Source of the DNA: Bin125 sp026705025
GTDB lineage: Bacteria > Chloroflexota > Dehalococcoidia > Bin125
Assembly (NCBI GenBank): GCA_026705025.1
Contig: JAPPBN010000030.1
Location: 29,484-93,483, forward strand
DNA: 64,000 bases
Reading direction: 5' to 3'
Shown here: positions 26,388 to 34,137 of the stretch, one piece after another
Numbering within the stretch: the stretch's first letter is position 1
Layout: every line of letters begins with the position of its first letter
Program-made: the position numbers and the translations under genes
Notes under the pieces: generated by a model
The model's database searches: none
Told to the model about the DNA's origin: nothing
The model's input: only the letters and a program-made list of their open reading frames with translations

Positions 26388-27764
26388 TCAATCCGGATGA
26401 CGCGCGATCTGGCCTCTCGGTTTTGTCGTGATCACAGCCGTCCCGGTTCTGAACGGTTTCAGGATCGTCAGTTCGTGCATGTAGCGGTCCGCGTCGAGGA
26501 GGTCGTCGTTCAGTTTCTTCGGTTTGGGCGATTGCTCGCCTGATTTCAGGTCCCACTGGTACTCGCGCATCCGCTCCGGAAAGCGGTGCATGGGCGGGGT
26601 GTAGTAGGAACCGGGCGGATCCTGACTGAGTCGCTGTTGGACCAGGCTGATGCCCCAGTTGAGAGAGTCCGGTCCTCCCTTACTGGGCACGACCCTGTGC
26701 CCCTGGCGGCGTTGATGATCGATCCAGGCCGACTGCGAGCGATCGGCGCACCACTGGATCGGGCCCAGCTTGCGCTGCCAGTGATGTTGCCATTGCTCGA
26801 GCCGTTCCGTCACGCCGGGCCCGCGATCTTCGAACTCACCGAGACGGATCAGCACGTTGGGACCGCAGGGCGCGCGATTGGAGGTGATTCCGGCGACGAC
26901 TCCAGCCGTGTAATGGTCACGCGGCGACTGCCCGCCGAAGTCGAGTCCTCCGATGTATCTGGCGAACGGGGGCAGCGGGGCGTCCCAGAGCTGGCGTCGG
27001 GGATCGAAGTCGGGGTAGATCTGACCCTCGAACGCATCGAAGCGGCCCTCGATGAAGCGCTGGACCCACTCGCCGGGCTGCAGCGCCTGCTGCTGAGCGG
27101 CATAGTTGTCGGGCAGGTGCGGGTTGTCGGGAATCCTGGCGGGGATGTACACGATCCTGCCTGCGGCCTCGGCGAATGCGGATTCGTCCAGCTCACGACG
27201 AGCAAACCAGCGCTCGAACCACCCAGGCCAGGGATTGGAGGCGGCGACGAACCAACGTTGGGGCTGCGCCGGATGCCTGAGACGGGTCAAGAGCATCTGC
27301 GCGGCCTCCTCGGCCACTTCGCCGGCTTCGTCGACAAAGACCGCGCCGTACTGTTCCGATCCCAGCCCAGTCCACTCCGACAGATGCCGAAAGTGGATCG
27401 TCGAGCTCACTCCGCCAGGCCAGGCCACATCTCGGATTGACACCCATTGCGGCGCCGATCGTTGCCGACCGACTATGAGGCGCTCCGGCAGACATTCGAA
27501 GAACTCACGCATCGTGGTGGTCTGTAGATCGGAGTAGTGCTGCCGCGCGACGAGGATGTTCGTCCCGGGATAAGAGAGTGCAGTATCGATCGCCAATTCA
27601 GCGATCGCGCGGGTCTTGCCGCCGCCCATCGCGCCGCCGTAGCCAACCAGAGTCGTGCCGCCGGCCGGCGTCTGGCGCAGAGCGTCGTACACCGCGAGTT
27701 GCCGAGCGGTTGGCGTAAATCGTTGCTCCTGGGGCTCAAGGGCACTCAGGCTACGTGTCGCCAT
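26388..27764 (-). CDS. Phage terminase large subunit
   Basis: 458 residues. Walker A GGAMGGGKTRA near residue 45, Walker B as GAVFVDEAGE, an ATPase coupling-like FVAASNPWPGWFERWF segment, then a C-terminal RNase H-type nuclease domain with the first acidic residue in YIGGLDFGGQ and a late one in LNDDLLDADRY. This is the DNA-packaging motor and nuclease of tailed phages. The gene is intact. Portal, protease and tail genes are absent around it, and the capsid-like gene lies 7 kb away beyond CoA-transferase genes. It overlaps the small subunit-like gene by 14 nt. Confidence 0.88.
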   Translation of the reverse strand: MATRSLSALEPQEQRFTPTARQLAVYDALRQTPAGGTTLVGYGGAMGGGKTRAIAELAIDTALSYPGTNILVARQHYSDLQTTTMREFFECLPERLIVGRQRSAPQWVSIRDVAWPGGVSSTIHFRHLSEWTGLGSEQYGAVFVDEAGEVAEEAAQMLLTRLRHPAQPQRWFVAASNPWPGWFERWFARRELDESAFAEAAGRIVYIPARIPDNPHLPDNYAAQQQALQPGEWVQRFIEGRFDAFEGQIYPDFDPRRQLWDAPLPPFARYIGGLDFGGQSPRDHYTAGVVAGITSNRAPCGPNVLIRLGEFEDRGPGVTERLEQWQHHWQRKLGPIQWCADRSQSAWIDHQRRQGHRVVPSKGGPDSLNWGISLVQQRLSQDPPGSYYTPPMHRFPERMREYQWDLKSGEQSPKPKKLNDDLLDADRYMHELTILKPFRTGTAVITTKPRGQIARHPD

Positions 27765-28083
27765 CGCCCGCTCCCGCTCGTACTCCGGGAGGCTGATCCA
27801 GCGGCGGGGTCAATCGCACGACCGGCACGCCTCCCTCGGGTGTGCTCTCCTTGAACATGCCAATGTCTCTGCCCATGACTTCCCAGGCGCGCAACTGGAC
27901 GTTCTCCGATGCGCTGCGATAGGCCAGTTGGCGAATCCCCTGTATCACCTCACTCCTGGTTACCGGCCCCTCGGGAATCTCGACCGCATCCTGTTCACGA
28001 TCAGACAAAACAATCCTCGCATTCTGCAGTCTCGCCTCGGCAGGCGAGCCACACGCAATCGACGGAAGAATGCGGTCGATCAT
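27751..28083 (-). CDS. Putative terminase small subunit
   Basis: 110 residues from ATG 28083; a GTG at 28116 is also possible, and neither has a good RBS. The centre VTRSEVIQGIRQLAYRSASE followed by NVQLRAWEVMGRDIGMFKE is the helix-rich pattern of small terminase DNA-binding subunits. Position just upstream of and overlapping the large subunit supports this. Confidence 0.6.
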   Translation of the reverse strand: MIDRILPSIACGSPAEARLQNARIVLSDREQDAVEIPEGPVTRSEVIQGIRQLAYRSASENVQLRAWEVMGRDIGMFKESTPEGGVPVVRLTPPLDQPPGVRAGAGDGDT

Positions 28084-28235
28084 ATACGTACATCTGTGCG
28101 AGGTCGATTTCGCCACGCGCTATGACAGTGAAGCAAGCGACAGCCAGGAACCATGCGCCGCTCCGTGCCCGATCGATCAGAGCTCAGCCTCTGCAGCGCC
28201 CAGGCCTCGTCACCGGGACCGCCAGAACTTGGCGG

Positions 28236-29654
28236 CTAATCCTTTTGACCCGACATCAGGGCGACGGGGCGCAGCGTTGGTGGAGGCGGCATCGTTGGTG
28301 CGGCGGCGCCGTTAGCGCCGTTGGTTGACGCGGCGGCTCGAGCGGGCGCGGGGAGCGCCGACGGCAGTATGGGATGGTCGTCCTTGCGGATGGCGAGCCA
28401 GCCGAAGGTTCCGAGGACGGCGACGACGAAGGCGGCGAGGCCCATCATGCCGAATACTTCCCGCTCGCCGATGGCGTCGGCGAGCACTCCTGCCGGGCCG
28501 GCGAAGACCATCTGCACGCCCCAGGCCATCATCGTGAAGGCCATCACCCGACCGTAGTAGGCCGACTCGGTGTTCATCATGATCCGCGCCTGGAGGATCA
28601 TCACCGGCCCTTGCAGGCCGGGACCCAGGATGGCCATGCCGATCATCGCCTGACCGAAGGTCTGCGAGGCGGCCAGGACGAAGTAACCAACTCCCAGCGA
28701 CGCCACCAGCAGCAGGGTGGTCGGCCAGGCCCAGCGGGTCGTGGCCAGGCCGGCGACGACAAATGAGATGATCGCCGCCGCGATCCCGTTGACCAGGAAG
28801 AGCTGTCCCATGTCGGTGGTGGGACGATCGAGGTGCTGGTCAAGGAAGGCCGGCGTCAGGATGCGGAAGAGGAAGCCGATCACGACAGTGCTGACGAACA
28901 TCAGCAGCATCAAGCGCAGAGCCGGCCGCCGCCAGACGTAGCGACCGCCGTCGACGATGTCGGCGATGACGCCCCGTCGTTGGGCGGGCTGCTGGGCGCC
29001 CGTCGCCGTTGCCTCTGGAGCGCCCGGGTCGCCCTGGCGACGGCGATTCGGCATAACGGCCACGGTGAACACGCCGACCGCAACCAACGCGCCCATCACC
29101 AGATACGTGCCGCCTGATCCTGCCGCAGACTCCAACAGCAGGGCCGCGATGAACGGCGAGAAGGGCTGTCCAATCGTGTGCGATAGCTGGCTCAGCACGA
29201 TCGCGTTGCCGATCAGGTGCGGGCCAACCAGGTCGGCGGTGAAGGCGTTGCGCGCCGGCCCCATCACCACGAAGGTGAAGCCGAGCCCCAACATCAGCAC
29301 GAACATCAGCGGCAGCGTCATCTGACCCAGCAGGAGTAGCACGCCGGTGAGCGCCAGCATCGCTGCGCCGCCGCCCTGGCCGATGACGATCACCCACTTG
29401 CGGTTCATGCGGTCGGCAATCACGCCGCCGAATGGCGCAAGCAGCATTGCCAGGCCGACGCCAGTCCCGATCACTCCGACCGCGGTATTCGTCCCTGACA
29501 GGTCGTAGGAGACGACGGACATCGCCAGGAACATCATCATGTAGGCGAATGTGGCGAACAGCGTGCCGATAAAGAGCACGCGGAAGTGGCCGTCGTTCAG
29601 AGCGGCGAACGTGTTCCGCCGCCATGCGCCGAATGCGTCGATACTTCGCGCCAT
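28236..29654 (-). CDS. Major facilitator superfamily transporter, paralogue of the 14742 gene
   Basis: 472 residues, about 12 membrane segments. GGVIADRMNRKWV is the loop 2-3 motif and VMGPARNAFTADLVGP the DHA3-like segment. It matches the other MFS protein along its length, including FRxLTPAxLxQHLDR and the C-terminal LRPVALMSGQK. A role as exporter of small molecules is inferred. Its ATG at 29654 is divergent from a small membrane protein gene. Confidence 0.87.
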   Translation of the reverse strand: MARSIDAFGAWRRNTFAALNDGHFRVLFIGTLFATFAYMMMFLAMSVVSYDLSGTNTAVGVIGTGVGLAMLLAPFGGVIADRMNRKWVIVIGQGGGAAMLALTGVLLLLGQMTLPLMFVLMLGLGFTFVVMGPARNAFTADLVGPHLIGNAIVLSQLSHTIGQPFSPFIAALLLESAAGSGGTYLVMGALVAVGVFTVAVMPNRRRQGDPGAPEATATGAQQPAQRRGVIADIVDGGRYVWRRPALRLMLLMFVSTVVIGFLFRILTPAFLDQHLDRPTTDMGQLFLVNGIAAAIISFVVAGLATTRWAWPTTLLLVASLGVGYFVLAASQTFGQAMIGMAILGPGLQGPVMILQARIMMNTESAYYGRVMAFTMMAWGVQMVFAGPAGVLADAIGEREVFGMMGLAAFVVAVLGTFGWLAIRKDDHPILPSALPAPARAAASTNGANGAAAPTMPPPPTLRPVALMSGQKD

Positions 29655-29772
29655 GCGAACAGTTTAGATTCGCCAGAGATTGACTCTCGGGCTCAATCCC
29701 GGCCACGGCGGTGAAGTGTGTTGGAGTGATCCAGCGGCTGGCGCGCAGCCGAACGCGAGATACGCTGACTCG

Positions 29773-30360
29773 ATGAACACCGCGGGGATCAACCTGCAGC
29801 GCTGGCTCATCATCGCGATTGTGGGTGGCATCGTCGCCGCCGGGATCTGGGCGTTCAGCGCCGATAAGCCGGCGCGCGTCAGCCAGGTTGAGATTGCGAT
29901 TCGCCATATCGACGAGCAGCGCGCCGAGTTGGGTGTCCGCGAAACAGACCACGAGGGCCGTGAGTACTTTTACGAGGCTGACGGTCCGGACCTGGACCTG
30001 TCACTGGTCGATCGCCCGCGTTCTCTGTATAGCGAGGCGATTGTGCTGTCGAACGACAAACACAACGCGCCGAGCAAGGTGCGAATCACGATGCGCAGCC
30101 TGTCGGACAGCGAGGTCAAGCTGGGGCTGCGCTCAATCAGGTCGAGCGGGGCGTGGGATAGCACGCGGTTCCCTCGTGATGAGCCGATCACGATGTCGGA
30201 GCTGCGAAGCCAGGAGTGGACCTACCTGAGTTCGTTGCCGGTGCGAGTGCTGTACCACCAGCCGCTAGTCGACGGTGTCCGGCTGTTGCTGTATATCGCC
30301 GCCGCGTTCGGAGTCCTGTTCGCGCTCATCTGGATCGTCTGGAGACGCTGGCTGAGCTGA
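29773..30360 (+). CDS. Two-TM membrane protein of unknown function
   Basis: 195 residues from ATG 29773. N-terminal membrane segment WLIIAIVGGIVAAGIWAF, a roughly 120-residue beta-rich extracytoplasmic region, and a C-terminal segment (LLLYIAAAFGVLFALIWIVW) ending in WRRWLS. No family recognised. Its stop abuts the convergent dehydratase-like gene. Confidence 0.6.
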   Translation: MNTAGINLQRWLIIAIVGGIVAAGIWAFSADKPARVSQVEIAIRHIDEQRAELGVRETDHEGREYFYEADGPDLDLSLVDRPRSLYSEAIVLSNDKHNAPSKVRITMRSLSDSEVKLGLRSIRSSGAWDSTRFPRDEPITMSELRSQEWTYLSSLPVRVLYHQPLVDGVRLLLYIAAAFGVLFALIWIVWRRWLS

Positions 30361-31182
30361 TCAGTCTCCGCCGCCGACCTGGTAGATCGTCCGATGGCGC
30401 AGGCGGGCCAGGTCTTCGCCAGATTCGCTGCTGATCGTCACGTCGAGCAGGCAGTACTCGTGCAGCTTGCGGCGGTAGCCGTCGGTCATGTGTCCGGAGA
30501 CGACCAGGGTCTGTCCAGCCTTGACTGGTCCGAGCATCTGGATCTGGCTGCCGGCGTGGATTCCGGCTCGGTAGGTGTACGTGTGACGGATCAGCCGCGT
30601 ACAGCGTCCGGCGATCCAGCCGGGATGTAACCGAGCATCGTCCTCACGCCAGCGCCGATGCGGATCACGCGCGAACTGGTCGGCGTACTCGGCCGCGTCC
30701 TCGATTGACATCGGCACGGCCATCGGCGGCATGTCCTCGCCGACCGGCAGGTTTTCGTTGGTCAACAGCGTCAGAGGATCGGCCGGCGGCACGACGACGC
30801 GATTTTGCGCCACGGCGAGATCGCCGTAGAACTGGGCCTCGCCCATGCCGGCCGTACCGGCGATGCAGACCTCTCCGGATTCCTTTGACATGCTGAACTC
30901 AACGCCGTCGTCGGTCGGAGTCACGCGGGTTGTGATCTCGTCGCCGGGATAGACCGGGCGGCGCAGGCGGAAATCGATCCAACCGGAATCCAGCCAGCGT
31001 TCGCCGAGGGCTTCGATCAGGGCAGGGACAGCCCAGGAGTAGACGGTGACGCCGCCGACCAGGGCGCCGGAGAAGCCAAACGTTGCCGCGCCTTCGGTCG
31101 AGTGGATGATGTTGTCGATCTCGAGTGAATCCTCACCGTCGAGGAAGGCGGTGATTGAACGCTCGATGGTCTGGGTCGTCAT
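30361..31182 (-). CDS. Double-hotdog (MaoC/FAS1-like dehydratase) protein, copy 2
   Basis: 273 residues. The first hotdog carries DNIIHSTEGAATFGFSGALV and WIDFRLRRPVYPGDEITTRV; the second carries HPGWIAGRCTRLIRHTY and KAGQTLVVSGHMTDGY. It resembles MaoC-type N-terminal dehydratases acting on CoA thioesters. It starts 10 nt after its close paralogue; together they could be the two halves of a heterodimeric 3-hydroxyacyl-CoA or 2-enoyl-CoA hydratase in the operon led by a CoA-transferase. Confidence 0.75.
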   Translation of the reverse strand: MTTQTIERSITAFLDGEDSLEIDNIIHSTEGAATFGFSGALVGGVTVYSWAVPALIEALGERWLDSGWIDFRLRRPVYPGDEITTRVTPTDDGVEFSMSKESGEVCIAGTAGMGEAQFYGDLAVAQNRVVVPPADPLTLLTNENLPVGEDMPPMAVPMSIEDAAEYADQFARDPHRRWREDDARLHPGWIAGRCTRLIRHTYTYRAGIHAGSQIQMLGPVKAGQTLVVSGHMTDGYRRKLHEYCLLDVTISSESGEDLARLRHRTIYQVGGGD

Positions 31183-31192
31183 GATCAGCTCC

Positions 31193-32008
31193 TTAGCGTG
31201 CTCCGACCTGGTAGATCGTTGGTTGACGCATCACCACCAGGTCGCGGCCGTCCTCCGAGGTGATGGTGAGGTCGATCACTGCGTATTCGTGGCCCTTGCG
31301 TTCGTAGCCGGATTCAAGCCGACCGCTGACCAGCAGTTGCTGGTCGGCATGCACGGGGGCGAGGTGCTGAATCTGACTCGAAGCATGGATTGCGGTGTAG
31401 CGCCAGGTGTGGGCCAGCAGTGCATTCGCCCGCTGCGCGATCCATCCCGGGTGGACTCGGCCTCCAGCGCCGCGCCAGCGCGGATCCGGGTCATTGGCTT
31501 TCTCGTCGGCGTATGTCTCGGCATCGACATGGCTGAGGTCAATCGCCATCGCCGGTAGGTCCTCACCCAGAGGCGCCAGGGCTCGAGTGATGAACAGCCG
31601 CTCCTCGGGCTGGGGGACCGGCGTACGATCGGCGGCCGTCGAGATTTCGGTCAGGAAGCCCGCAACGCCGAGTCCGGCCGTGCCTCGAACCGCCACATCG
31701 CCGGTGTGCTTCGTCATCGTGAATTCAACGTCACCGCCGTTGGCAGTCACGCGAGTCGTGATCACCTCATCCGGATAGACCGGCTTGCGAAGCTGGAACT
31801 CCACCCAGCCCTCGTCCAGCCAGGCGTCGCCCAGGGCCTCAACCAGCGCGCCGGCCGACCACGAGTACACAGTCGTCCCTCCGACCAGCGCGCCGCTGTA
31901 GCCATAGCGCGCCGCGCCCGCGGTCGAGTGGATGATGTTGTTGATCTCCAGCGAGTCGTCCCCGTCGAGGAAAGCGGTGATGGTTCGTTCAACGATTGCA
32001 GTGGTCAT
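31193..32008 (-). CDS. Double-hotdog (MaoC/FAS1-like dehydratase) protein, copy 1
   Basis: 271 residues with INNIIHSTAGAARYGYSGAL, WVEFQLRKPVYPDEVITTRV and HPGWIAQRANALLAHTW, matching copy 2 block by block. Located 18 nt after the Uma2 gene. Acts probably on an acyl-CoA made by the CoA-transferase encoded upstream. The exact catalytic residues could not be assigned. Confidence 0.75.
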   Translation of the reverse strand: MTTAIVERTITAFLDGDDSLEINNIIHSTAGAARYGYSGALVGGTTVYSWSAGALVEALGDAWLDEGWVEFQLRKPVYPDEVITTRVTANGGDVEFTMTKHTGDVAVRGTAGLGVAGFLTEISTAADRTPVPQPEERLFITRALAPLGEDLPAMAIDLSHVDAETYADEKANDPDPRWRGAGGRVHPGWIAQRANALLAHTWRYTAIHASSQIQHLAPVHADQQLLVSGRLESGYERKGHEYAVIDLTITSEDGRDLVVMRQPTIYQVGAR

Positions 32009-32026
32009 AGGTGTCTTCCTCCGAGT

Positions 32027-32671
32027 TCATTCAACGTTGGCCTCGTCGGCCAGACGCCAGATTTCGGCGCAATCGACCTTGAGGCCCACGAGGACGTCTT
32101 CGCCGTCAAGCGTTGCTGGACGCTCCAGCAGCTGGGGTTCCTGAGCAGGGCGGAAGATCCAGACGTTGCAGGCATCGAGGTCGACGAGCCAGCCGAGGCG
32201 TACGCCGTAGTGCATCCAGATTTCCATCTTGGTTTGCTGGTCACGGAGCCGGTCACTGGGGGAGCGGATCTCGACGACGAAGTCGGGGTTGAACGACATC
32301 GCGCCTTTGACGTCCTCGCGCATCGCTGTGGCCAGCCGCTCCGGGCTCACCCATGAGACATCGTGTTCCAGCAGCCGGGTTTGGCCGTTCGCATCGGTCA
32401 TTCTGTAGCCAGCGCTGGAATCGCGGTTACGACCCCCGCCGCCACCGATGCGCCAGTTTCCAACCTGTCGCCCAAATTCTGCTCCGACGTCCGAGCTTTC
32501 ATCACCGGCATGCACGTTGATCACCAACTCCCCGTCGTCGAGTTCGAACTTCCAGCCCGGGTTTTCGTCGCTGATGCGCTCGAGTTCTTCGTCGCTGATC
32601 GCTTCGAGGCCGCAGCCGATGCGGATCAGGCCGGGCAAGGGTGGTGCGTCGACAGGAGCGGTGGTGGCCAT
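32027..32671 (-). CDS. Uma2 family (PD-(D/E)XK-type) protein, copy 1
   Basis: 214 residues from ATG 32671. Uma2 pattern: SDEELERISDENPGWKFELD, DVSWVSPERL, then the catalytic-looking PDFVVEIRSPSDRLRDQQTK (Asp, Glu-x-Arg, Ser) and YGVRLGWLVDLD. These restriction endonuclease-fold proteins are common in Chloroflexota and Cyanobacteria; their role is unsettled. It sits inside a metabolic operon between a CoA-transferase and two dehydratases. Confidence 0.85.
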   Translation of the reverse strand: MATTAPVDAPPLPGLIRIGCGLEAISDEELERISDENPGWKFELDDGELVINVHAGDESSDVGAEFGRQVGNWRIGGGGGRNRDSSAGYRMTDANGQTRLLEHDVSWVSPERLATAMREDVKGAMSFNPDFVVEIRSPSDRLRDQQTKMEIWMHYGVRLGWLVDLDACNVWIFRPAQEPQLLERPATLDGEDVLVGLKVDCAEIWRLADEANVE

Positions 32672-32714
32672 GCCATCTCCATTGCTTGCCGAGATCGTAG
32701 CAAGGCGAAGACCG

Positions 32715-33899
32715 CTAGATGACGCCATCTACGGCGAGCTGTTCCAGTACATCATCGCTGATCCCGAGCATGCCGCCGTAGATTTCGCGGTTGTGCTCTC
32801 CCAGCGTCGGCGCCCGATGCTTGACGGCTCCCGGCGTCCGTGACAGACGCGGCACGATGCCCGGTTGAGGGAGTTCGCCGTGTTGCTCGGATGGGACATC
32901 CACAATCTGGTCGCGGGCCGCGTAGTGCTCGTCGTCCATGATGTCTGAGGTGGTGTAGACCTTGGTGGCGGGGACGCCATGCTTGTCGAGCAAGTGTTGG
33001 GCTTGCTCGAGCGTGAGACTGGCGATCCATTCGCCGACAATCTCGTGGATTGCTTCGTAGTGTTGGCGTCGATCTCGATGGACCTCAAAGCGCGGGTCCA
33101 GGAGCAGCTCAGGCTGTTCCATGGCGGCGACGAGACGCTCGAAGGTGCCCTGCGTGGTCGCGTTGATGATCAGATGGTGGCCGTCTGCGGTCTCCCACTG
33201 TTCGGCCGGCACGACGCCGGGCCAGTAGTTTCCCGATCGTTCGCGGTTCCGCCCGGTCATCTGGAACTGCGACGCATGCGTGCCCGACTGCTTCCAGATC
33301 GCCTCGTAGAGCGCTACGTCGACATCCTGGCCGATTCCCCCGTTCACGTCGCGAGCGCGGAGGGCCATCATCGTGCCCATCGCGGCGAAGACGCCGGCGG
33401 AGTAGTCGGCGACCATGTAGCCGGGACGCACGGGCGGACCATCGGCCCAGCCGGTCTGGTAGGTCATGCCGGCGAAGCCCAGCGCGACCCGGTCGAAACC
33501 GGCCCGCTCCCGGTAGGGACCGGTCTGTCCGTAACCCGATACCCGCGTCACGATCAGGCCCGGATTGCGCTCTCGCAGCGAGTCGGGCGCGAGGTCCATC
33601 TTCTCCAGCGTGCCCGGTCGGAAGTTCTCGATCAGGACATCGGTCTGCGAGCACAGGCTGCGGAACAGATCTTTGCCGCGAGGATCGGCCAGATTGCAGG
33701 TCACACCTCGCTGCGAGCGGTTCTCCTGCACATATGAGATCGTCCCGTGGTTCGTCTCGCCGGTGCCGGGCCGTTCCAGCTTGATCACGTCAGCGCCAAA
33801 CTCGGCGAGGATCGTGGCGCAGTGCGGCGCAGCGAGGATCTGCCCGGCGTTGATCACAGTGATGCCGTCAAGTGGAGGTCGGAGATTGTTGGTAGTCAT
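32715..33899 (-). CDS. CaiB/BaiF family CoA-transferase, stand-alone
   Basis: 394 residues from ATG 33899. Opening GITVINAGQILAAPHCATIL, Asp165 in YMVADYSAGVFAAMG at the catalytic position. Unlike the other CoA-transferases here it has no Asp-less partner, so it should form the classical interlocked homodimer. It leads an operon with Uma2 and two double-hotdog genes, suggesting activation of an acid to its CoA ester followed by hydration or dehydration. Confidence 0.9.
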   Translation of the reverse strand: MTTNNLRPPLDGITVINAGQILAAPHCATILAEFGADVIKLERPGTGETNHGTISYVQENRSQRGVTCNLADPRGKDLFRSLCSQTDVLIENFRPGTLEKMDLAPDSLRERNPGLIVTRVSGYGQTGPYRERAGFDRVALGFAGMTYQTGWADGPPVRPGYMVADYSAGVFAAMGTMMALRARDVNGGIGQDVDVALYEAIWKQSGTHASQFQMTGRNRERSGNYWPGVVPAEQWETADGHHLIINATTQGTFERLVAAMEQPELLLDPRFEVHRDRRQHYEAIHEIVGEWIASLTLEQAQHLLDKHGVPATKVYTTSDIMDDEHYAARDQIVDVPSEQHGELPQPGIVPRLSRTPGAVKHRAPTLGEHNREIYGGMLGISDDVLEQLAVDGVI

Positions 33900-33928
33900 G
33901 GAAGCGAGGATACGAGCAGGTCCACCAT

Positions 33929-34024
33929 CGTCATACCCGCGCTTGCCGCGGGTATCTCGCCGGGTCCAACATGAACCCTGGTGCCGGGAACAGCGAGATT
34001 GCCGCGGCAAGCGCGGCAATGACG
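33929..34024. repeat. Paired inverted palindromic repeat (BIME-like)
   Basis: Outer ends CGTCATACCCGCGCTTGCCG at 33929 and the mirrored GCGGCAAGCGCGGCAATGACG at 34004-34024, with ATCTCGCCGGG and its mirror inside. Two facing copies of one REP-like unit in the divergent gap between the CoA-transferase and TPR genes. Similar pairs occur at 60091-60181. Confidence 0.65.
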
Positions 34025-34137
34025 AACCCATGACGTAGCTGTTGAGTTCATGCGGCCGAACGAGATGGGAAGCAGGCGCGGAGGACGTACGATTCGAACA
34101 ACGGACCGATCAGACGAACATTGAAGAAGCGCGCACC

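Noticed and set aside
28324..29325. Long antisense ORFs opposite MFS, CaiB and EF-G-like genes
   Set aside because: High GC makes antisense frames open by chance; they have biased composition and no domain motifs.
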